Under the pieces are notes generated by a model. That model did not search any database, was not told where the DNA came from, and saw only the letters and a list, made by a program, of their open reading frames with translations. A DNA stretch of 47,636 nucleotides from Falsirhodobacter sp. alg1. Lineage in GTDB: Bacteria > Pseudomonadota > Alphaproteobacteria > Rhodobacterales > Rhodobacteraceae. Position 1 is the stretch's first letter; every line of letters begins with the position of its first letter. Location: contig NZ_BBJC02000008.1 in the NCBI RefSeq assembly GCF_000739715.2, positions 1-47,636 on the forward strand, in the 5' to 3' direction. Shown here one piece after another: positions 8,670-15,673 of the stretch. The position numbers were made by a program, and so were the translations under genes.

Positions 8670-9149
8670 ATGACCACATTTTCGGCCAAGCCCGCGCTGT
8701 TTCCAGCCATTACCAAGACCATGATCATCAGCGCCCTTATCGCAGGGGTTCTGGCAGATATTACATGGGAAATCTGGGCGCGCGGAATCACCCCGCTGAT
8801 CATCGGCGGCCCGTTGGAGCCTTCTGCGCTGGTGCAGAGCGTCTTTGGCCTGCAAAGCCACGTGCTGGCCGAACTGATCCACCTGGTCGTGGGGGTGGTC
8901 TTCTACCCGCTGGGGTACCTGTTCATTGCCCGCCCGTTGCAGCGCGCGATCCTGCCGGGCCTGCCTATGATATTGACAGCCTTGGGTTTTGGCGTCGGGT
9001 TGTGGATTTTCTCGCTTTATGTCATGGCGCATCTGTTTGCGGGGCTGCCCGCGTTTCTGGGCTTTGGTCCGATCACATGGGTCTCCCTGGTGGGCCACCT
9101 GCTGTTCGGTTTGGTCGTGGCCGTAGTTCTGCACCGTCGCGGAGTGTGA
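8670..9149 (+). CDS. Four-helix integral membrane protein, family not recognised
   Basis: A 159-residue protein that I cannot assign to a named family. Four hydrophobic stretches are clear: about 12-32 (TMIISALIAGVLADITWEIW), 62-83 (LAELIHLVVGVVFYPLGYLF), 93-120 and 130-155. The third includes ALGFGVGLWIFSLYVMAHL. The ends are short, so most of the chain lies in the membrane. The ATG at 8670 has AAGG about 11 bases upstream. Another in-frame ATG at 8661 directly abuts that box and is less likely. It sits 23 bases after the TPR gene and one base before the next start, which indicates co-translation with the operon. Confidence 0.75.
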   Translation: MTTFSAKPALFPAITKTMIISALIAGVLADITWEIWARGITPLIIGGPLEPSALVQSVFGLQSHVLAELIHLVVGVVFYPLGYLFIARPLQRAILPGLPMILTALGFGVGLWIFSLYVMAHLFAGLPAFLGFGPITWVSLVGHLLFGLVVAVVLHRRGV

Positions 9150-9150
9150 C

Positions 9151-10728
9151 ATGATCCGACCGAATGTTGCCGACACCATCGCATTGACCCTGCAGGCCCA
9201 TGGCGTCCGCCACGGGTTCGGCATGCCGGGGGGGGAGGTCGTGACCATGATCGACGCCCTCGTCACCGCAGGCATCCAGTTCCATCTTGCGCGGCACGAA
9301 ACAGCCGCGGCAATCATGGCAGCCGGTGTGTCCGTGCTGGAGGATGTGCCCGGATTGCTGGTGACAACGGTCGGGCCGGGGCTGACGAATGCGGTGAACG
9401 GCATTGCCGATGCATCGCAGGAACGGGTGCCGTTGCTGGTCATTTCGGGAATCGTGGACCGTCCGACGCGGGCCCGCTATACCCATCAGGTGATCGATCA
9501 CGCAGCCGTTCTGCGCCCCTTCGTCAAGGCCAGCTTCGAGGTGGAGGCGGAAAGTGCCGCTGCCACCGTGACCCGCGCACTGGCGCTGGCAATGCAGCAT
9601 CCGCGCGGCCCGGTGCATCTGGATCTATCGCCTGCGACGGCGGCGCTTCCTGCGCTTGATCAACCCTCGGGGCCGGTCCCTGTCAGCCTGCCCAGCCTTT
9701 GCGCCGATGATCCCGCGCTGCGCAATCTTGCGGCGCGCCTTTCGGCGGCAGAGCGCCCGCTGATCATCGCCGGGTTCGAGGCGGCCTGTCTGGGGGCCGA
9801 CGTTGCAGGGCTGGGTGTGCCGGTCTTCACGACTTACAAGGCCAAGGGGATCATCCCCGAAGATCATCCGCTTGCCATGGGGGGGATCGGCCTGTCGCCT
9901 GCAGCCGACAAGATTGCCCTTGACCTGATCGCCCGGTCCGATCTGGTGCTGGCGATCGGGTATGATCCCATCGAGATGCGTTTGGGCTGGCTGGACCCTT
10001 CGGACCGCCTTGTGGAAGTGACGGGTGCGCCTGCGGATCACGCCATGCATGGCGCCAGCCTGCGCTTTCTGGCCTGCCCCGCCGAGGTGTGCGCCCTCTT
10101 GCCCGGCCTGATCACCCCGCGTCCGCAATGGCAGGACATGGCGGCGGAGACGCGCCAAGCTCTGCGCACGAAATTCGAGACGCCCAAGCCCTGGGGCCCG
10201 CATGCCATCATCGAGACGCTGAACACCGTTTCACCCGAAACCGTCGTCACCGTGGACAGTGGCGCCCACCGCATTCTGCTCTCACAGAAATGGCAGGCGA
10301 TGCAGCCCCTGACGCTACTGCAATCCGCTGGGTTCTGCACGATGGCGGCCGCTTTGCCTCTTGCCATAGGGGCTGCAACGGCCACGGGCCAGCGGACGAT
10401 CGCCGTCATGGGCGATGGCGGGTTGGAGATGTGCGCCGGAGAGCTTGCGACCCTGCGTGATCTGGGCCTGCCCGTAACCGTGATCGTCTTTCAGGACCAG
10501 AGCCTTGCGTTGATCGCAATGAAACAGGCGCAGGCGGGGTTGCCTTCGGGGGCTGTCACGTTGGGTCTGACCGATTTTGCCGCACTTGCCCGTGCATTCG
10601 GCGGAGCAGGGGTTACCGTTTCCGATGCCCGGACACTTGCCCAAGAGCTTGCCGATGCCCGGGACCGTGCCGGCTTCACCCTTATCGCCTGTAGGTTCGA
10701 CGCCGATGACTACCGCAATTCTTTCTAA
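9151..10728 (+). CDS. Thiamine-diphosphate-dependent decarboxylase/synthase (acetolactate synthase-like)
   Basis: A 525-residue cytoplasmic protein with the three-domain fold of pyruvate oxidase/acetohydroxyacid synthase enzymes. The PYR domain carries the cofactor-activating glutamate, Glu50, in LARHETAAAIMA. A TVGPGLTN loop (residues 73-80) follows. The middle domain starts near 185, and the PP domain has GDG at 421-423. The usual NN that completes the ThDP/metal motif reads QD (448-449), so Asp449 would replace the metal-binding Asn. There is no obvious sign of full acetolactate synthase identity, and the genuine ilvB partner ilvN is not nearby. The neighbours (CoA-transferase, acyltransferase) suggest a 2-oxo acid or acyl-CoA substrate. 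Its 3' end overlaps opgC by 23 bases. Confidence 0.85.
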   Translation: MIRPNVADTIALTLQAHGVRHGFGMPGGEVVTMIDALVTAGIQFHLARHETAAAIMAAGVSVLEDVPGLLVTTVGPGLTNAVNGIADASQERVPLLVISGIVDRPTRARYTHQVIDHAAVLRPFVKASFEVEAESAAATVTRALALAMQHPRGPVHLDLSPATAALPALDQPSGPVPVSLPSLCADDPALRNLAARLSAAERPLIIAGFEAACLGADVAGLGVPVFTTYKAKGIIPEDHPLAMGGIGLSPAADKIALDLIARSDLVLAIGYDPIEMRLGWLDPSDRLVEVTGAPADHAMHGASLRFLACPAEVCALLPGLITPRPQWQDMAAETRQALRTKFETPKPWGPHAIIETLNTVSPETVVTVDSGAHRILLSQKWQAMQPLTLLQSAGFCTMAAALPLAIGAATATGQRTIAVMGDGGLEMCAGELATLRDLGLPVTVIVFQDQSLALIAMKQAQAGLPSGAVTLGLTDFAALARAFGGAGVTVSDARTLAQELADARDRAGFTLIACRFDADDYRNSF

Positions 10729-11854
10729 ACCGGCCCATGTCGCCGTATCCGTCCGCGATCCGCGGCTGGATATGTTTCGTGGGCTGGGCATGCTGATCAT
10801 TCTGGTTGCCCATATTCCGGGGAATACCTGGACATTGTGGATTCCGGCCCGGTTCGGCTTTTCCGACGCAACAGAGATGTTCGTCTTCCTCTCCGGCATG
10901 GCCTCGGCCATTGCCTTCGGCGGCACCTTTGACCGCAAGGGTGCGGGGATGCTGTTCGCCCGTGTGGCACAGCGCATCTGGCAGCTGTGGTGGGTGCACG
11001 TGTGCCTGTTCGTGGCCATTTTCGCGATGATGATCTGGGCCGGAAACACGAACACGGATCAACCTTATTTCTACACGTTGAACCTGCAGCGCTTCGTGGC
11101 CGATCCGGGGCTTATCCTTGATTTCCTGCGGCTTAGCTACGTGCCGAACTATTTCGATATTCTGCCGATGTATATCGTGATCCTGGCGCTGATGCCCGTG
11201 ATGCTGCTGGCAGAACGGGTGCATGGCGCGCTGCCCTTCGCCATCATGGCGGGGCTGTGGCTGATCGCGCAAAGCCATATGCTGCAATTTCCCGCCGAAC
11301 CGTGGTCGGATCGCACCTGGTTCTTTGATCCGCTGGGATGGCAATTGCTGTTCTACCTCGGGTTTTTCCTGCGCCGGGGAACGTGCCCCGCGCCCAAGGC
11401 CGAGGGCTGGGTGCTGAAGCTGGCAATCGCCGTGGTGATCCTGACCGTGCCTTTCGCATGGTTCCGCGCGCTGGAGGCGGTACCCTTCCTGAAATCGGCC
11501 GCTGTCCTGATACATCCGCTGACCGACAAAAGCGCCTTCGGTATCCTGCGCCTTGTGCATTTTCTGTCTCTGGCCATTATCTGCGTCCGTCTGGCAGGGC
11601 CGGAAGGGGTAAACCTTTCGTATCCTGCAATTGCGCCCGTCACTGAAATCCTGCGTTGTGTGGGGCAGCAATCCCTGGCCATCTTCGTGTCCAGCATGTT
11701 TCTGGCGCAGGCATTGGGGATCGTGCTGGATCATACGGGACGGAATTTCGGCACCACCGCGCTGATCAACCTGAGCGGATTTGCTATCGCGATCGCGATC
11801 GCGATGGTGATCCGATGGTTCAAATCCACCCCATGGAAGGAACGCCGCACATGA
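10706..11854 (+). CDS. opgC: OpgC-type membrane acyltransferase
   Basis: A 382-residue polytopic membrane protein with about ten predicted helices. The N-terminal signature RDPRLDMFRGLGMLIILVAH, followed by ARFGFSDATEMFVFLSGMASA, is characteristic of OpgC. In Rhodobacter and related species OpgC adds succinyl groups to osmoregulated periplasmic glucans. The acyl donor and acceptor here are inferred only. The ATG at 10706 lies inside the end of the ThDP gene, so the two are coupled. The stop overlaps the next ATG as ATGA. No opgG or opgH (glucan synthesis) gene is in the window. Near the end, three tandem ATCGCG hexamers encode an Ile-Ala run within the last helix. Confidence 0.85.
   Translation: MTTAILSKPAHVAVSVRDPRLDMFRGLGMLIILVAHIPGNTWTLWIPARFGFSDATEMFVFLSGMASAIAFGGTFDRKGAGMLFARVAQRIWQLWWVHVCLFVAIFAMMIWAGNTNTDQPYFYTLNLQRFVADPGLILDFLRLSYVPNYFDILPMYIVILALMPVMLLAERVHGALPFAIMAGLWLIAQSHMLQFPAEPWSDRTWFFDPLGWQLLFYLGFFLRRGTCPAPKAEGWVLKLAIAVVILTVPFAWFRALEAVPFLKSAAVLIHPLTDKSAFGILRLVHFLSLAIICVRLAGPEGVNLSYPAIAPVTEILRCVGQQSLAIFVSSMFLAQALGIVLDHTGRNFGTTALINLSGFAIAIAIAMVIRWFKSTPWKERRT
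11786..11803 (+). repeat. Three tandem ATCGCG hexamers inside opgC
   Basis: Three exact copies of ATCGCG lie in frame and encode Ile-Ala pairs in the last transmembrane helix of the OpgC-type protein. Gain or loss of a copy would add or remove two residues without a frameshift. Confidence 0.8.
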
Positions 11855-13008
11855 GCATGAGCCTTGAAGGCATCCGGGTTCTGGATCTGTCGCGTATTCT
11901 GGCAGGGCCGACGGCCACGCAGTTGCTTGCCGATCTGGGGGCCGAGGTCATCAAGGTGGAACGCCCGGGGTGCGGGGATGATACGCGAGGCTGGGGGCCA
12001 CCCTTTGTGGAAGAGGGCTCCGACCTCTCGGCCTATTTTCTGTGTGCGAACCGCAACAAGCAATCCATCGCAATTGATTTTACCACCCCCGAGGGGGCCG
12101 ATCTGATCCGCAGGCTGGTGGTGGAATGCGATGTCGTCGTTGAAAACTACAAGCCCGGGGATCTGGCTCGCCGCGGGCTGGATTATGACGATCTGGCGGC
12201 CCTGCGACCGGGATTGATCTGGTGCTCCATCACCGGATTTGGCCGCAATGGGGCGGATGCCGATCGCATCGGCTATGATTTTCTGGTGCAGGCGGTGGGG
12301 GGGATCATGTCCATCACCGGGGATCCGGAGGGTCCGCCGATGAAGGTGGGCGTCGGCATCGCGGACGTGATGTGCGGGATGTATGCGACGACGGGGATCC
12401 TTGCGGCCCTGCGCCACCGGGACCGGACGGGGGAGGGGCAGCGCGTGGATGTGGCCCTATACGACGCGCAGCTTGCATGGCTGGTGAATGCCGCAACGAA
12501 TACACTTGTATCGAACAAACCGCCGCGCCGCCTTGGCAACCGGCATCCGAATATTGCCCCCTATCAGACCTATCCGACAGCGGCGGGAGATCTGGCGCTT
12601 GCCGTCGGCAATGACGCGCAATTCCGGCGCCTGATGATCGAACTGGGGGATGCGGAGCTGGGGCATGACCCGCGGTTCGCGCTGAACCGTGATCGTGTCC
12701 TGAACGTGGATGCGCTGGAGGAGGCTCTGGTGCCCCTGTTTGCGACGGCCCCTGCCGCTGCATGGGTGGATCGGCTGTCGGCGGCGGGTATTCCGGCGGG
12801 GTTGGTGCGAAGCGTCGATGACGTGCTGGACGATCCGGACACCGAGGCGCGGGGCATGGTCACAAGGGCCGAGGATGCGCCTGAAATCCGGCTTCTGGGC
12901 AACCCGTTGCATCTGTCGAAAACGCCGGTGCGCCCGCCCCGCCGTCCGCCCCATCTGGATGAGCATCGCGCCGAGGTGCTTCGGCTATTGAACCCCGACA
13001 AGGCCTGA
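11851..13008 (+). CDS. Class III (CaiB/Frc-type) CoA-transferase
   Basis: A 385-residue cytoplasmic protein of the CaiB/BaiF family, which forms interlocked dimers and moves CoA between acids. It shows the opening VLDLSRILAGPTATQLLADLGAEVIKVE, the NRNKQSIAIDF strand and VVENYKPGDLARRGLDY. Asp172 in GIADVMCGMYATTGILAAL aligns with the catalytic aspartate of formyl-CoA transferase. GEGQRVDVALYDAQL follows. The ATG overlaps the opgC stop and GGAAGG lies about ten bases upstream. Being last in the operon with a ThDP enzyme recalls oxalate or 2-oxo acid pathways, but the donor and acceptor acids are unknown. A simple proposal is that it supplies the acyl-CoA used by the OpgC-type protein. Confidence 0.88.
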   Translation: MSMSLEGIRVLDLSRILAGPTATQLLADLGAEVIKVERPGCGDDTRGWGPPFVEEGSDLSAYFLCANRNKQSIAIDFTTPEGADLIRRLVVECDVVVENYKPGDLARRGLDYDDLAALRPGLIWCSITGFGRNGADADRIGYDFLVQAVGGIMSITGDPEGPPMKVGVGIADVMCGMYATTGILAALRHRDRTGEGQRVDVALYDAQLAWLVNAATNTLVSNKPPRRLGNRHPNIAPYQTYPTAAGDLALAVGNDAQFRRLMIELGDAELGHDPRFALNRDRVLNVDALEEALVPLFATAPAAAWVDRLSAAGIPAGLVRSVDDVLDDPDTEARGMVTRAEDAPEIRLLGNPLHLSKTPVRPPRRPPHLDEHRAEVLRLLNPDKA

Positions 13009-13075
13009 GAGCGTTGCAGCAGCGCCGGTGATCTGCCAATAGAAACCCTGTTGGAGTGTACTGGAGCGTTTGGCG

Positions 13076-13705
13076 ATGTTGGGGCGGTGGACAAAGGCGG
13101 CCCCTTTTACCGAGCCGGATCTGGGGCTGCTGCAGCGCCGGGATCCGACAGCGTTGCGCCGGATGGTGAACCGCCATCACGGGTCCATGGTGGGGCTGGC
13201 GCGTTCGATCCTTCGCAATGCGGCTGCGGCTGATGATGTGGTTCAAGAGGCATGGATTGCCGTTATCGCGGGCCTTCCATCCTTTGAGGGGCGTGCCAAG
13301 CTGTCGACATGGATGATGGCCATTCTGGTCAACAAGGCGCGTGCCCATGCCCGCCGCGAGGGGCGTTATGTTCCCCTGCTGGATGCCGATGACCCTTATG
13401 ATGAAGTAGAGGGGCCAGAGCGCTTCGACCATACCGGACACTGGCGCGTCGCCCCCGACGATCTGGAGACACTGACACCGGAGCGCATTCTTGCCGGGCG
13501 CGAAGTCTGGAAGCAGGTGCGGGACCAGATTGACCGACTGCCCGCCGCGCAACGTGCTGTACTGATCTTACGCGACGTCGAGGGTGCGGATGCCGCCGAA
13601 ACGGCAGATATTCTGGATCTGAGCGCGGAGAATCAGCGCGTTCTGCTGCATCGTGCCCGGATCCGATTGCGACGGGCCCTGGACGACCTTTCCCACCGTG
13701 GATGA
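13076..13705 (+). CDS. ECF-family RNA polymerase sigma factor
   Basis: A 209-residue sigma factor. Region 2 runs from about 20 to 90 with RNAAAADDVVQEAWIAVIAG and the -10-contacting segment KLSTWMMAILVNKARAHAR. A polar linker and region 4 follow from about 145, with LPAAQRAVLILRDVEGADAAETADIL and the helix-turn-helix LSAENQRVLLHRARIRLRRA. Region 3 is missing, as in all ECF factors. GGAG precedes the ATG at 13076 by nine bases. It starts 67 bases after the CoA-transferase gene, so it may be read through from that operon or have its own promoter. The next gene is a small zinc-finger protein, the usual place for its anti-sigma factor. Confidence 0.92.
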   Translation: MLGRWTKAAPFTEPDLGLLQRRDPTALRRMVNRHHGSMVGLARSILRNAAAADDVVQEAWIAVIAGLPSFEGRAKLSTWMMAILVNKARAHARREGRYVPLLDADDPYDEVEGPERFDHTGHWRVAPDDLETLTPERILAGREVWKQVRDQIDRLPAAQRAVLILRDVEGADAAETADILDLSAENQRVLLHRARIRLRRALDDLSHRG

Positions 13706-13742
13706 CCGCCTATATGGTCAAGACCAGCATCAAGGACAGTCA

Positions 13743-13976
13743 ATGACCTGTGATCAGATTCCGAAACTGGCCAGCAGCTATATCGGCCGTGATCTTTCGG
13801 CAGTGATACGGCTGAAGTTCGCGTTCCATCTTGTTCAATGCAAATCCTGCCGCGCCTATATGCGGGGGTTTCTGAAGGCACGTGATCTTGCCGTGCAAAG
13901 CCTGCAGATGCCGGCGCCGGATGCATTGATGCAAGCGCTGGGCCTGCATGAGGATGACCAGAAAGTGCGGGGTTGA
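13743..13976 (+). CDS. Small zinc-finger protein, probable anti-sigma factor
   Basis: A 77-residue soluble protein of the putative zinc-finger (zf-HC2) type. Potential zinc ligands are Cys3, His29, Cys33 and Cys36, the last three as HLVQCKSC, which matches the HxxxCxxC motif of ZAS anti-sigma factors. There is no transmembrane segment, so a cytoplasmic redox- or metal-sensing role would fit better than a membrane sensor. AGGA lies about seven bases before the ATG, 37 bases after the sigma-factor stop. Partnership with that sigma factor is inferred from position. Direct binding is not shown by sequence. Confidence 0.78.
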   Translation: MTCDQIPKLASSYIGRDLSAVIRLKFAFHLVQCKSCRAYMRGFLKARDLAVQSLQMPAPDALMQALGLHEDDQKVRG

Positions 13977-13991
13977 TACCCGGAAAATTAG

Positions 13992-14018
13992 AAGGGGCAG
14001 GTATCATACCCGCCCCTT
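13992..14018. terminator. Bidirectional terminator-like hairpin
   Basis: AAGGGGC (13992-13998) pairs with GCCCCTT (14012-14018). After one mismatch GGTA pairs with TACC around a three-base loop. It lies between the convergent anti-sigma and peroxiredoxin genes and could serve both strands. Confidence 0.75.
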
Positions 14019-14025
14019 GTTGATA

Positions 14026-14547
14026 TCAGGCTGTGCCGCGAACGGGATAATCATTCGCCATGATGAATTTCAGCGCGCCCAGCAGGTCGCCCAATCCGGG
14101 GCGGGCAAAGGGAACGTTCTGGATATACAGGGCATAGATCGTTCCATCCGGCTGGATCACGGCAATGCCCGGCTCGGCAAATTTGGCAGGCTCGGAATCC
14201 TTGGCTTTGGCCGAGATGAAGAGACCCCATTCCCGCGCCGATTCCTCGGTCAGTTTGTTGCCCAGCGTCAGGTCGCCGACGTTCCACTCCTGCTTCTGGC
14301 GGGAAAAGCGTTCGTCGTCATCCATCGATACCGCGGATACGACCACATTCGCCTCGCGGAACGCCGCTTCCTGCTCTGCCAGTTCCTGCAACTGATCCTT
14401 GCATTTCGGGCAATGGACACCGCGGTAGAAAAAGACCACGGAGAAGCCACCCTCGGGGGCGGTGGGTGCAGTAAATGCATTGCCGTCAGCGGCAGTTGCG
14501 TGAATGGCGGGGGCTTTGCTGCCGGGCATCGGGGTTTGATGTGTCAT
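14026..14547 (-). CDS. Peroxiredoxin-like (AhpC/TSA, redoxin-domain) protein
   Basis: A 173-residue thioredoxin-fold protein. The early strand FSVVFFYRGVHCPKCKDQL contains a CPKC pair (Cys46, Cys49), where Cys46 is the expected peroxidatic or redox-active residue. Helix ELAEQEAAFREANV, the VVVSAVSMDDDERF strand and the later PGIAVIQPDGTIYALYIQN segment complete the fold. The protein probably reduces peroxides or disulfides in the cytoplasm, as there is no signal peptide. AGGAAGATGAG precedes the ATG. It is convergent with the ECF sigma/anti-sigma pair, and a role in the same stress response is possible but not shown. Confidence 0.85.
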   Translation of the reverse strand: MTHQTPMPGSKAPAIHATAADGNAFTAPTAPEGGFSVVFFYRGVHCPKCKDQLQELAEQEAAFREANVVVSAVSMDDDERFSRQKQEWNVGDLTLGNKLTEESAREWGLFISAKAKDSEPAKFAEPGIAVIQPDGTIYALYIQNVPFARPGLGDLLGALKFIMANDYPVRGTA

Positions 14548-14960
14548 ATCTCATCTTCCTGTAAAGGAACTACGGTTACCTGGGCCGGGCCCGAAGCAAC
14601 CGCAGAACGTTCGAATTTCGTGTTCTGCGGGTTTTAAACGCCCGCCCGGTATGGTGGTTCCAATGGGCATCATCTCTGCTGGCCTGTAACAATCCGTAAT
14701 AACGGACGGTATTTCCAGCGTGCATTGGCGATTTTTGCCTTATGAAATGATTTTTCACAAAAACTTGAGGGTCGGCGTCCTGCTGGAAGACCCGTTAAAA
14801 ACAGGGCGAATACCCTGTTTCGGGGAAATTCGATGAAAAAGAGCCGATTAAATCAGACCGATTTTCAATGTTACGGTGCCCTCACTGTTCTGTAACTTGC
14901 CTGTTCGTGCCATTCCCGCAATTTTTGAAACGAGTATTTCAAAAACCGGAGAAGCACATC
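14548..14960. other. 413-base intergenic region with two stable hairpins
   Basis: The region separates the divergent peroxiredoxin and TetR genes. A 9-base perfect stem (CCGCAGAAC at 14600-14608 with GTTCTGCGG at 14622-14630) is followed on the plus strand by GTTTTAAAC. An 8-base perfect stem (AAACAGGG at 14799-14806 with CCCTGTTT at 14813-14820) is followed on the minus strand by TTAACG, giving a short U-run. Neither directly follows a gene on the matching strand. A small RNA or leader is possible, but I see no conserved family. Confidence 0.5.
14922..14945. promoter_or_regulatory. Inverted repeat, likely operator of the adjacent TetR gene
   Basis: TTTTTGAAA (14922-14930) and TTTCAAAAA (14937-14945) are perfect inverted arms separated by CGAGTA. 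The element ends 15 bases before the GTG start of the TetR gene, just upstream of its GGAG box. This size, symmetry and position are typical of an autoregulatory TetR operator. Confidence 0.65.
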
Positions 14961-15590
14961 GTGACTGTGCACCTTCAGCCACGCCCCCGAGGGCGCCCCC
15001 GCGGATTTGACGCGGCCAATGCACTGGAACAGGCTTTGCGTGTTTTCTGGACGCGTGGGTATGACCAGGCGTCGGTTGATCTGCTGTGCAGCGCGATGGA
15101 GATGCCGCGGGCCACGATGTACAGCCTGTTCGGCGACAAGGACGGCTTGTTTCTGGCTGTCGTGTCCCATTACGCGCAGACACGGCTGAGCTTTGTGGCT
15201 GAAACCCTGTCATCGGGGAATGATCTGTTGCAGGATTTGCACGCCTTTTTCAAAGGGGTGGTGCAGCTTTCAACGGCAGGCCGGGATCCGGCGGGCTGTC
15301 TGATTTCCTGTGTGCTGGCAGATGTTGCCGCCACCAACGCCGAATTCCGGGATGAGCGGAACCGCAGGTTCGACGCGCTGGAACAGCGCCTCGAGGCACG
15401 TCTGCTGCGCGATGGATGGCCCACATCCGGAAGCTGCCCTGCCAATGTGGCCGCCTCGCTTGCTGCGGCAATGGCGCGGGGGATCGTGCAACGCGGGCGG
15501 ACCGGACAAAGCGCGGATGATCTTTATCCCGTTGCCATATCCGCCGCCGAAGCGCTGTACAGAATGCGCGACACCCTACCTGAAAAATGA
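14961..15590 (+). CDS. TetR/AcrR-family transcriptional regulator
   Basis: A 209-residue repressor. The N-terminus is basic (PRPRGRPRGFD). The helix-turn-helix domain spans about 14-60, with ALEQALRVFWTRGYDQASVDLL, then MEMPRATMYSLFGDKDGLFLAVV, the standard TetR recognition-helix wording. The C-terminal half is an all-helical ligand domain with two cysteines (CLISCV). I chose the GTG at 14961, with GGAG nine bases upstream. An ATG 31 codons earlier would prepend an unrelated stretch and run through the operator. It is 83 bases ahead of the TVP38-flavoprotein gene on the same strand, so it may control that cluster and itself. Confidence 0.88.
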   Translation: MTVHLQPRPRGRPRGFDAANALEQALRVFWTRGYDQASVDLLCSAMEMPRATMYSLFGDKDGLFLAVVSHYAQTRLSFVAETLSSGNDLLQDLHAFFKGVVQLSTAGRDPAGCLISCVLADVAATNAEFRDERNRRFDALEQRLEARLLRDGWPTSGSCPANVAASLAAAMARGIVQRGRTGQSADDLYPVAISAAEALYRMRDTLPEK

Positions 15591-15673
15591 CCGATTATTG
15601 TCATCACCCCTGATAATTCCGGCCCCGATATCGCCCTGTTTCAACATACGCCTCAAACCGAAAAGAACCCCTG

